Of a DNA stretch of 8,845 nt, positions 1 to 5,846 are shown piece by piece. The DNA is from Clostridiales bacterium. Lineage in GTDB: Bacteria; Bacillota; Clostridia; Oscillospirales; Oscillospiraceae. Location of the stretch: positions 1 through 8,845 of the forward strand of contig DYBS01000080.1 in the NCBI GenBank assembly GCA_019418525.1. Reading direction: 5' to 3'. The position numbers were made by a program, and so were the translations under genes. The notes beneath the pieces were generated by a model. That model worked only from the letters and a program-made list of their open reading frames with translations. It had not been told where the DNA came from and made no database searches. The stretch's first letter is position 1. Every line of letters starts with the position of its first letter.

Positions 1-648
1 GCTGAGATCGAGGGCGACATGGGCGACTCCCATGTGGGCCTGCTGGCCCGCCTGATGAGCCAGGCCCTGCGGAAGCTGGCCGGCTCCATCTCCAAGACCA
101 ACTGTATCGTCATTTTCATCAACCAGCTGCGCGAGAAGGTGGGCGTGGTCTACGGCAACCCCGAGGTCACCACCGGCGGCCGGGCCCTGCGGTTCTACGC
201 CTCGGTGCGCATGGAGGTGCGTCGGGTGGAGTCCCTCAAAAACGGCTCCGAGCTCATCGGCAACCGCACCAAGGTGAAGGTAGTCAAGAACAAGGTGGCG
301 CCCCCCTTCCGGGAGGCCGAGTTCGACATCATGTACGGCGAGGGTATCTCCAAGGTGGGCGAGCTGGTGGACCTGGGCGTCAAGCTGGACATCATCCAAA
401 AATCCGGCTCCTGGTTCTCTATGGGTGAGATGCGCCTGGGCCAGGGCCGCGACTCGGTGAAGCAGTACCTGAAGGACAACCCGGAAGAGGCCGAGAAGAT
501 CGAGGCCGAGATCCGCAAGAACGCCTACAAGCTCATGTCCAGCCAGTCCAAGGCCGCCGCCAAGGCCGCCGGACGGGCGGTGGATGTGAGTGCCGAGGAC
601 TTCGACGACGGCGAGACCGTGGCCGCTGACGCCGACACCGAGGCATGA
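1..648 (+). CDS. recA: Recombinase RecA, C-terminal part (5' end outside window)
   Basis: DNA-dependent ATPase that forms filaments on single-stranded DNA, carries out strand exchange in homologous recombination, and triggers LexA and phage repressor self-cleavage. The frame is open from base 1, so the gene starts upstream. About 215 residues are visible, against about 350 for the family, so the Walker A and B regions are off the edge. Visible landmarks, numbered from the window edge: loop L1 (EIEGDMGDSHVG, residues 2-13), the conserved FINQLR segment with the ATP-sensing Gln at 42, loop L2 (GVVYGNPEVTTGGRALRFYAS), the KVVKNKVAPPF segment and the YGEGIS motif. The tail is Ala-rich and then acidic (DFDDGE...DADTEA), as expected of RecA, where the acidic tail restrains filament loading. 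The stop codon overlaps the recX start. An ATG at base 19 is internal, not a start. Confidence 0.97.
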   Translation, partial: AEIEGDMGDSHVGLLARLMSQALRKLAGSISKTNCIVIFINQLREKVGVVYGNPEVTTGGRALRFYASVRMEVRRVESLKNGSELIGNRTKVKVVKNKVAPPFREAEFDIMYGEGISKVGELVDLGVKLDIIQKSGSWFSMGEMRLGQGRDSVKQYLKDNPEEAEKIEAEIRKNAYKLMSSQSKAAAKAAGRAVDVSAEDFDDGETVAADADTEA

Positions 649-1298
649 GACTTTGTAAATTAGCCCCCTCCCAGCGGGTGGAGGGGCGCTGGCTCCTCCA
701 TCTGGAGGACGGCTCCATCCTGCGGGTGGGGGAGAATGAGGTGGTCGCCTTTGCCCTCTACGCCGGGATGGAGCTCTCCCACGAGACGCTGGAGGAGCTG
801 CGGGAGGCCGCCGACCGGGCGGCGCTGAGGGAGAAGGCCTTGAAGGCCCTCTCCCTTCGGCCGCTTTCCCGGAAAGAGCTGCTGCGCAAGCTCACCGCCC
901 GGCCCCGGGTGAAGCCCGGAGAGGAGCCCCCCGAGCCGGTGGACCCTCAGAAGGCGGAGGAGGTGGCCGACTGGCTGGAGGAGCTGGGCTACCTCAACGA
1001 CGAGGAGTACGCCCGCTCCGTAGCCCGGCACTACGCCGCCAAGGGCTATGGCGCGCGCAAGCTGCGGGATGAGCTCTTCCGCCGGGGAGTCTCAAGGGAC
1101 CTGTGGAATCAGGCCCTGGACGAGGTGGAGGACCCCGCGGAGGAGATCGACCGCTTCATCGCGAAGAAGATGCGGGGGGAGGACCCCCGAGACCCAAAGG
1201 CCCTGAAACGGACCTCCGACGCCCTGGCCCGGCGGGGCTACGGCTGGGAGGAGATCCGGGAGGGGCTGCTCCGCTACGGCGCGGATCAGGACGAATAG
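645..1298 (+). CDS. recX: Regulatory protein RecX
   Basis: Small helical protein that binds the RecA filament and modulates (usually inhibits) its ATPase and strand exchange in the cytoplasm. The product is 217 aa. The first roughly 60 residues form a strand-rich N-terminal extension of the kind I associate with Firmicute RecX proteins. Then come three helical repeats, about 62-83 (REKALKALSLRPLSRKELL), 104-155 with the signature GYLNDEEYA at 115-123, and about 160-213 (ALARRGYGWEEIREGLLRYG). The ATG overlaps the recA stop (ATGA, 645-648) with no strong Shine-Dalgarno, so translational coupling to recA is likely and would tie RecX level to RecA level. The order recA then recX is the common bacterial arrangement. 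No sign of damage. Confidence 0.93.
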   Translation: MRLCKLAPSQRVEGRWLLHLEDGSILRVGENEVVAFALYAGMELSHETLEELREAADRAALREKALKALSLRPLSRKELLRKLTARPRVKPGEEPPEPVDPQKAEEVADWLEELGYLNDEEYARSVARHYAAKGYGARKLRDELFRRGVSRDLWNQALDEVEDPAEEIDRFIAKKMRGEDPRDPKALKRTSDALARRGYGWEEIREGLLRYGADQDE

Positions 1299-1304
1299 AA
1301 GGAG
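1299..1304 (+). promoter_or_regulatory. Ribosome binding site fixing the rimO TTG start
   Basis: AAGGAG lies directly after the recX stop and 9 bases before TTG at 1314. No ATG or GTG in frame sits at a workable distance, so the site decides the unusual start of rimO. Confidence 0.8.
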
Positions 1305-1313
1305 AAATCATCT

Positions 1314-2636
1314 TTGAAGGTTGCATTTATTTCCCTGGGCTGTTCCAAGAATCTGGTCAATACCGAGCAGATGATGGCCCTGTGCCGGGACGCCGGCTAC
1401 ACCGTCACCGGAGAGCCCGACGGGGCCGATGTGGCGGTGCTCAACACCTGCGGCTTTATCGACGCGGCCAAGAGCGAGGCCATCGACAACATCCTGGCCC
1501 TGGGCCAGCTCAAGGCGGAGGGCCGCCTGGGCAAGCTCCTGGTGACCGGCTGCCTCACCCAGCGCTACCGGGAGGATATCCGGCAGGAGCTGCCCGAGGT
1601 GGACGGCATGCTGGGCACCGGCAGCTACACCGACGTGGTCTCCGCCATTGAGGCCCTCACCCGGGGAGAGCGCCCCGAGGCCTTTGGCGACATCCACCAC
1701 ACCGACGACGACGGGCTGCGCATCGTGACCACGCCCCCCTACACCGCCTTTCTGAAGATCGCCGAGGGGTGCAGCAACGGCTGCGCCTTCTGCATCATCC
1801 CAAAGCTCCGGGGCCGCTACCGCAGCCGCACCATGGAGCATGTGCTGGAGGAGGCGAAGGCCCTGGCCGAGAGCGGCGTGCAGGAGCTCATCGTCATCGC
1901 CCAGGACATCACCCGGTACGGCATGGATTTGAAGGACGGAACCTCCCTGGCGGGCCTTCTGAAGGAGCTGTGCAAGCTGCCCTTCCACTGGATCCGGCTG
2001 CACTACCTCTACCCGGAGGTCATCACCGACGAGCTCATCGATACCATCGCCCATGAGCCCAAGATCCTCCACTACCTGGACATTCCCATCCAGCACTGCA
2101 ACGACGAGGTGCTGGCCGCCATGCGCCGCCGCTCCACCAAGGCGGAGATCCAGGCGCTGTTCGCCAAGCTCCGCGCCGCCATGCCCGACGTGGTGCTGCG
2201 CACCTCCCTCATCTGCGGCTTCCCCGGCGAGACCGAGGAGCAGTTTGAGGAGCTGTGTGCCTTCCTGGAGGAGGAGCGCCTCCAGCGGGCCGGCGTGTTC
2301 CAGTTTTCCCGGGAGGAGGGCACCCTGGCCGACAAGATGGAAAACCAGGTGCCCGCCGAGGTGGCCGAGCAGCGGGTGGACCGGGTGCGGGCCCTCCAGG
2401 CCGACATCATGGACCGCTGGAATGAGGAGCGCCTGGGCGGCGTGGAAGAAGTGCTCTGCGAGGGCTTTGACCCGGAGGAGGGCTGCTACGTGGGCCGCAC
2501 CTGGGCCGACTCCCCGGAGATCGACGGCCGGGTGCTCTTCACCGCCGCGGGCCGCATCCCCGCTGGCACCTTCGTACAGGTACGGATGACCGGCATCTCC
2601 GACGGAGATCTGACCGGCGAGATCGAGGAGGACTAA
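1314..2636 (+). CDS. rimO: Ribosomal protein uS12 methylthiotransferase RimO
   Basis: Radical SAM enzyme that adds a methylthio group to the conserved aspartate of ribosomal protein S12, using S-adenosylmethionine and two iron-sulfur clusters. The product is 440 aa, the usual length. The N-terminal MTTase domain carries the three cluster cysteines at 10 (SLGCSKN), 46 (NTCGFI) and 80 (VTGCLTQRY). The radical SAM domain carries C-x3-C-x2-C at 153, 157 and 160 (GCSNGCAFCIIP), followed by LRGRYRSR. The last 65 residues or so match a TRAM domain, which contacts the substrate. The SLGCSKNLVNTE opening and the SAM motif followed by KLRGRYRSR fit RimO better than the tRNA enzyme MiaB, its closest paralogue. 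The start is TTG with a good ribosome binding site. It sits 15 bases after recX and 2 bases before pgsA, so it is part of the same operon. Confidence 0.95.
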   Translation: MKVAFISLGCSKNLVNTEQMMALCRDAGYTVTGEPDGADVAVLNTCGFIDAAKSEAIDNILALGQLKAEGRLGKLLVTGCLTQRYREDIRQELPEVDGMLGTGSYTDVVSAIEALTRGERPEAFGDIHHTDDDGLRIVTTPPYTAFLKIAEGCSNGCAFCIIPKLRGRYRSRTMEHVLEEAKALAESGVQELIVIAQDITRYGMDLKDGTSLAGLLKELCKLPFHWIRLHYLYPEVITDELIDTIAHEPKILHYLDIPIQHCNDEVLAAMRRRSTKAEIQALFAKLRAAMPDVVLRTSLICGFPGETEEQFEELCAFLEEERLQRAGVFQFSREEGTLADKMENQVPAEVAEQRVDRVRALQADIMDRWNEERLGGVEEVLCEGFDPEEGCYVGRTWADSPEIDGRVLFTAAGRIPAGTFVQVRMTGISDGDLTGEIEED

Positions 2637-2638
2637 GC

Positions 2639-3166
2639 ATGAATACCGCCAACAAGCTCACCATGCTCCGCATTTTGCTGATCCCCGTGTTTCTGGTGGT
2701 CCTCTATCTGGACTTTGCCGGCAGCCGCTATGTGGCCCTGGGCATCTTCATCCTGGCCAGCCTCACCGATTTCGTAGACGGACATATCGCCCGCAGCCGG
2801 GGACTCATCACCGACTTCGGCAAGTTCATGGACCCACTGGCCGACAAGATGCTGGTCATGGCCGCCATGCTGTGGTTCGTGGAGGTGGGCCGAATGCCCG
2901 CCTGGGCTCTCCTCATCGTGGTGGTGCGGGAGTTCGCGGTCAGCGGCCTGCGCCTTATCGCCGTGGACAACGGCCGGGTGATTGCCGCCGCCTGGTCGGG
3001 CAAGGTAAAGACCGCCTCCACCATGGTGGGCATCTGCTTCATGCTGGTGTTCCCCATCGCCTGGGTGGACACCCTGGTTACCGCCGTCATCGTCATTACC
3101 ACTGTCTACTCCGGTGTGGAGTACTTTATTAAGAATAAGGATGTCATCGACTGGAGCCACATGTAA
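2639..3166 (+). CDS. pgsA: CDP-diacylglycerol--glycerol-3-phosphate 3-phosphatidyltransferase
   Basis: Membrane enzyme that makes phosphatidylglycerophosphate and CMP from CDP-diacylglycerol and sn-glycerol 3-phosphate, the committed step to phosphatidylglycerol and cardiolipin. The product is 175 aa, normal for the family. The CDP-alcohol phosphatidyltransferase motif D-x2-D-G-x2-A-R-x8-G-x3-D-x3-D is complete: D44, D47, G48, A51, R52, G61, D65, D69. These aspartates bind the metal ions. Hydrophobic stretches at about 10-27, 31-43, 72-84, 90-105 and 120-150 fit a multi-pass protein. GAGGAG at 2625-2630 inside the rimO end gives 8-base spacing to the ATG. It is the last gene before the terminator. 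Other members of this family make other phospholipids, but the rimO-pgsA neighbourhood and the DFGKFMDPLADK sequence favour PgsA. Confidence 0.94.
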   Translation: MNTANKLTMLRILLIPVFLVVLYLDFAGSRYVALGIFILASLTDFVDGHIARSRGLITDFGKFMDPLADKMLVMAAMLWFVEVGRMPAWALLIVVVREFAVSGLRLIAVDNGRVIAAAWSGKVKTASTMVGICFMLVFPIAWVDTLVTAVIVITTVYSGVEYFIKNKDVIDWSHM

Positions 3167-3180
3167 ACCGTTTGATGTGC

Positions 3181-3219
3181 AAAAATCCTCGGACTGTACA
3201 AACAGTCCGAGGATTTTTT
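3181..3219. terminator. Bidirectional rho-independent terminator between pgsA and cysK
   Basis: A perfect 12-bp stem (TCCTCGGACTGT 3186-3197 with ACAGTCCGAGGA 3202-3213) closes an ACAA loop. AAAAA (3181-3185) precedes it and TTTTTT (3214-3219) follows, so both strands show a stable hairpin followed by a U run. It lies 14 bases after the pgsA stop and about 20 bases beyond the cysK stop on the other strand. It can therefore end both converging transcripts. Confidence 0.93.
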
Positions 3220-3239
3220 GTGCCCTTTTCCAAAGACTT

Positions 3240-4160
3240 TTACTCTCCTTGAAACACACCGGTGGAGAGATAGCGCTCCCCCGTGTCGGGGAGAATGGCC
3301 ACGATGGTCTTTCCCGCAAACTCCGGGCGCTTGGCCAGCTCCCCGGCCGCCCAGGCCGCCGCACCGGAGGAGATGCCGGAGAGGAGGCCTTCCTTCCGGG
3401 CTAGGACGCGCACCATGGTCTCAGCCTCCTTGGTGGGCACCGGCAGCACCTCGTCCACCACCGAGCGGTCCAGCACGCCCGGCACGAAGCCCGCACCGAT
3501 GCCCTGAATGCCGTGGGGGCCCGCCGGTTTCCCAGAGAGCACCGCCGACTCCGCCGGCTCCACCGCCACCACGTAGATGTTGGGGTTCTGCTCCTTCAGA
3601 TAGCGGCCCGCGCCGGTTACCGTGCCGCCGGAGCCCACACCCGCCACCAGCACGTCCACCTTGCCGTCGGTGTCCGCCCAGATCTCCGGACCGGTGGTCT
3701 TATAGTGGGCTTTGGCGTTGGCGGGGTTGTTGAACTGGTCGGGCATCCACGCCCCGGGGAGGGTGTTCAGAAGCTCCTGGGCCTTCTCAATAGCGCCGGA
3801 CATGCCCTTAGACCCCTCGGTGAGCACCAGTTCTGCCCCCAGAGCGGACAGGAGGTTCCGCCGCTCCAGGCTCATGGTCTCCGGCATGGTGAGGATCACC
3901 TTGTACCCCCGCAGGGCCGCAACATAGCTCAGCCCCACGCCGGTGTTGCCGCTGGTGGGCTCCACGATGACCCCGCCGGGCTTCAGGGCGCCCCGCTCCT
4001 CGGCGTCCAGCACCATGTACCAGGCCGCCCGGTCCTTGGCGGAGGATAGGGGGTTCATACACTCCAGCTTCCCCAGGATATGGGTCCCGGGCAGGGCGCG
4101 CTCCAGCGCCAGAAGCGGCGTATGGCCGATGAGATCGGTGAGGGTATGGGCAATTTGCAT
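3240..4160 (-). CDS. cysK: Cysteine synthase A (O-acetylserine sulfhydrylase)
   Basis: PLP-dependent enzyme joining sulfide and O-acetylserine to give cysteine and acetate, the last step of cysteine synthesis in the cytoplasm. I chose the ATG at 4160 (306 aa, start MQIAHTLTDLIGHTPLL). AAGGAGG (complement of 4169-4175) lies 8 bases upstream of it. A longer in-frame ATG at 4205 lies upstream of the predicted -10 element and has no such site. Visible landmarks: NPLSSAKDR with the PLP Schiff-base Lys at 42, the substrate loop TSGNTG at 69-74, QFNNPAN at 142-148, the phosphate-binding glycine loop GVGSGGT at 174-180, and the C-terminal GLLSGISSGAA and LPDTGERYLST segments. All expected active-site features are present. 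The closely related CysM, or a cystathionine beta-synthase-like enzyme, cannot be fully excluded by eye. The gene is transcribed alone, convergent with pgsA and divergent from the ATPase gene. Confidence 0.93.
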   Translation of the reverse strand: MQIAHTLTDLIGHTPLLALERALPGTHILGKLECMNPLSSAKDRAAWYMVLDAEERGALKPGGVIVEPTSGNTGVGLSYVAALRGYKVILTMPETMSLERRNLLSALGAELVLTEGSKGMSGAIEKAQELLNTLPGAWMPDQFNNPANAKAHYKTTGPEIWADTDGKVDVLVAGVGSGGTVTGAGRYLKEQNPNIYVVAVEPAESAVLSGKPAGPHGIQGIGAGFVPGVLDRSVVDEVLPVPTKEAETMVRVLARKEGLLSGISSGAAAWAAGELAKRPEFAGKTIVAILPDTGERYLSTGVFQGE

Positions 4161-4176
4161 GGTAAAGACCTCCTTG

Positions 4177-4190
4177 TGATTGACTGATTG
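4177..4190. repeat. TGATTG direct repeat in the cysK leader, possible operator
   Basis: Two perfect copies of TGATTG (4177-4182 and 4185-4190) are separated by AC. They run from about the predicted cysK transcription start to just before its ribosome binding site. A regulator bound here could block transcription of cysK, but I recognise no known cysteine regulator motif. The repeat is short enough to be chance. Confidence 0.3.
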
Positions 4191-4195
4191 GTACC

Positions 4196-4224
4196 AGTAT
4201 AGCACGGCTTGTCACTCCCTTCAA
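4196..4224 (-). promoter_or_regulatory. Sigma-A-type promoter of cysK
   Basis: Reading the minus strand, TTGAAG (complement of 4219-4224) is followed after exactly 17 bases by TATACT (complement of 4196-4201). A TG one base before the -10 gives an extended -10 element. Transcription would start near 4189, about 30 bases ahead of the cysK ATG. This is the best promoter I can find in the window. Confidence 0.75.
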
Positions 4225-4304
4225 ATGAAAAGAGGATGGGCGCACCCGACGCCCCGGAGAGGCATATGGTGAGATGTAGAAATCTTCGGATGGGAGGGTC
4301 TTTG

Positions 4305-5390
4305 ATGTCCGAACAACCACAGGTCCGCTTCTTCCTGGGGGCCAACACCCCGGCGGGCTTTTATTCCCTGTACGACCAGCTCATGGACCGGGAGCGCGCT
4401 GAGCGCTATTTCCTCCTGAAAGGAGGGCCGGGCTGCGGTAAGTCCACTTTGATGCGCCGGGTGGCGGCCCGGCTGGAGGAGGCCGGGGCGAAGGCCGAGT
4501 ACATCACCTGCTCCGGGGACCCGGGGTCCCTGGACGCCGTGCACTTTCCGGAAATCCGATCCGCTATCGTGGATGCCACCGCTCCCCACGTGGTGGAGCC
4601 GGTGTGCCCTGGCGCGGTGGATCGGTATGTCAATCTGGGGGCGTGCTACGACAGCGCCGCCCTGCGGCCCATCCGGCGGGAGCTGGAGAGAGTCATGGAG
4701 GGGTATGGCGCCTGCCACAAGCGGGCGCGGCGGTGCCTCACCGCTGTGGCGGAGCTCCAGGCCAGCACCCGGGAGCTGCTCCTCACCCCAGAGGTGGAGG
4801 AGAAGCTGGACCGGCGGGCCCGGGGCATTCTGGCCCGGGAGTGCCGCAAGACCGGGCAGGAGCCGGGGAGCGCCCGGCAGCGTTTCCTCAACGCCGTGAC
4901 CTGCCAGGGTGTGCTGTGCGAGTTCGGCACCGTGGACGCCCTGTGCAGCCGAGTCTATGAGCTGTGGGATCACTACGGCCTGGCCCACACCCTGCTGGAG
5001 CGGCTGGCCGCCGGGGCCATGGCGGCGGGGTACGACGTCATCCCCTGCCCCGATCCCCTGGAGCCCGGGCGGATGCTCCACCTGCTCATCCCCGGGCTGT
5101 CCCTGGCCTTCGTTACCAGCAGCAGCGAGCTGCCCTGGAACGGCAAGCGGCCCTATCGGCGGCTGCGGCTGGACGCTATGGCCGACAGCGACACCCTGCG
5201 CCGCTGCCGGGGACGGCTGCGCTTCGAGCGGAAGGTGGAGGCCGCCCTGTTGGAGGAGGCCGTGGCCGCCCTGGCCCGGGCCAAAGAGAAGCACGACGCC
5301 CTGGAGGCCCTCTACAACCCCCATGTGGATTTCCAGCGGGTGGAGGAGACCGCCCAGGCCATCGCCGGGGAGCTGCTGGAGGCCCTTTAG
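4305..5390 (+). CDS. P-loop ATPase, PRK06851-like, with degenerate second P-loop half
   Basis: The start is ATG at 4305 (361 aa), with GGGAGG at 4292-4297 and 7-base spacing. Upstream in-frame ATGs lack a site and give low-complexity sequence. The N-terminal half opens with VRFFLGANTPAGFYSLYDQL and has an intact Walker A GGPGCGKST at 40-48. This matches my memory of a Firmicute family of uncharacterised ATPases (PRK06851) built of two tandem P-loop units. The second unit is visible from about residue 205. Its tail (AGYDVIPCPDPLEPGRMLHLLIPGLSLAFVTS, written here in parts: AGYDVIPCPDPLEPGRM, then LHLLIPGLSLAFVTS) parallels the first unit's KAEYITCSGDPGSLDAVHF then PEIRSAIVDATAPH. Where the second Walker A should be, residues 222-230 read DHYGLAHTL, so the GK pair is lost. 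The middle (about 125-190) is helical and charged, possibly coiled. Cellular role unknown. It is divergent from cysK, and no convincing promoter was found in 4206-4304. Its own terminator follows. Confidence 0.75.
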   Translation: MSEQPQVRFFLGANTPAGFYSLYDQLMDRERAERYFLLKGGPGCGKSTLMRRVAARLEEAGAKAEYITCSGDPGSLDAVHFPEIRSAIVDATAPHVVEPVCPGAVDRYVNLGACYDSAALRPIRRELERVMEGYGACHKRARRCLTAVAELQASTRELLLTPEVEEKLDRRARGILARECRKTGQEPGSARQRFLNAVTCQGVLCEFGTVDALCSRVYELWDHYGLAHTLLERLAAGAMAAGYDVIPCPDPLEPGRMLHLLIPGLSLAFVTSSSELPWNGKRPYRRLRLDAMADSDTLRRCRGRLRFERKVEAALLEEAVAALARAKEKHDALEALYNPHVDFQRVEETAQAIAGELLEAL

Positions 5391-5399
5391 AACGGAAAG

Positions 5400-5445
5400 A
5401 AACCGGAAGAGTCGCAGAGACGGCCCTTCCGGTTTTTCTTTTTTT
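5400..5445 (+). terminator. Rho-independent terminator after the ATPase gene
   Basis: AAACCGGAAG (5400-5409) pairs with CTTCCGGTTT (5426-5435). An inner GTC/GAC pairing (5411-5413 with 5419-5421) can add to the stem. A T-rich run (5433-5445, broken by single C residues) follows. It starts 9 bases after the ATPase stop and would separate that transcript from the phage-type genes downstream. Confidence 0.88.
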
Positions 5446-5457
5446 CAAAAAATTTTA

Positions 5458-5490
5458 CCCAAAGTTGCACGGAAATGTGCAACTTTTGGG
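5458..5490. repeat. Inverted repeat / stem-loop ahead of the terminase operon
   Basis: CCCAAAGTTGCAC (5458-5470) pairs with GTGCAACTTTTGGG (5477-5490): 13 base pairs with one bulged T. The six-base centre GGAAAT can close as a G-U pair around a GAAA tetraloop on the + strand, a stable RNA loop of the GNRA class. No T run follows on the + strand, so it is not a + strand terminator. On the minus strand a T run follows after a short gap, so weak termination of antisense transcription is possible. The core GTTGCAC-6-GTGCAAC also looks like a dimeric protein binding site. It lies 35 bases before the small terminase start, at the junction of chromosomal and phage-type genes. Confidence 0.7.
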
Positions 5491-5525
5491 CGTTGGGGCC
5501 CAGGGGTGAAACGAGGTGGTGCGAG

Positions 5526-5846
5526 ATGGAACAAGCGCGGCGGGACCGGACGGAGGTCCTGCGGCAGCTGCGGCGGATGCTGCGCAGCAAGCCCAACGAC
5601 GCGGTGAAGCTGGCCTTTCTGGACAAGAACGAGGTCGATGCCGTGGACGGGCTGGACCTGACGCTGCTCTTCGAATTCAAGCGCAGCTCCTCCGGCGTGG
5701 CGGAGGTGAAGCTCTGGGACCGGCTGAAGATCCTGGAGCTGCTGGACCGGCTCTCCGCGCCGGAGGGCGGGGAACACGCCGGGGCGGAGCTCCTCTATCA
5801 GGCCCTGGAGCAGCGGGCGGAACGGGAGGAGGTCCATGATCCCTAA
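5526..5846 (+). CDS. Phage terminase small subunit-like protein, short form
   Basis: Small terminases form rings that recognise phage DNA and hand it to the large subunit for packaging. The product is 106 aa. The start is ATG at 5526 with GAGGTGG at 5513-5519, 6 bases upstream. An ORF extension to 5475 would run through the inverted repeat and is unlikely. The segment at about 50-75 (FEFKRSSSGVAEVKL, then WDRLKILELLDRL) resembles the C-terminal part of small terminases of the Terminase_2 / PBSX XtmA kind, where a strand pair is followed by a KLYDKLKALELLGKH-like helix. The N-terminal helix-turn-helix usual in proteins of 140-180 aa is not evident: only about 45 residues precede this segment. 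It overlaps the large terminase gene by 11 bases, and this position supports the call. Sequence alone is weak evidence. Confidence 0.65.
   Translation: MEQARRDRTEVLRQLRRMLRSKPNDAVKLAFLDKNEVDAVDGLDLTLLFEFKRSSSGVAEVKLWDRLKILELLDRLSAPEGGEHAGAELLYQALEQRAEREEVHDP

Noticed and set aside
1308..2096. Open frame of 262 codons on the minus strand, opposite rimO
   Set aside because: Antisense shadow of a clear radical SAM gene, with biased composition.
4161..4205. Longer cysK start at 4205 (15 more residues)
   Set aside because: It lies upstream of the predicted -10 and lacks a Shine-Dalgarno; the ATG at 4160 has AAGGAGG at ideal distance and the usual CysK N-terminus.
4221..5324. Open frame of 367 codons on the minus strand, opposite the ATPase
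   Set aside because: Low-complexity Gly/Gln/Leu/His-rich translation and no binding site; the + strand frame has a Walker A motif and its own terminator.
5446..5525. Promoter for the terminase operon
   Set aside because: The AT-rich stretch and TTGCAC at 5464-5469 were tested as promoter parts, but no matching -10 is found at 16-18 bases, so I do not call one.
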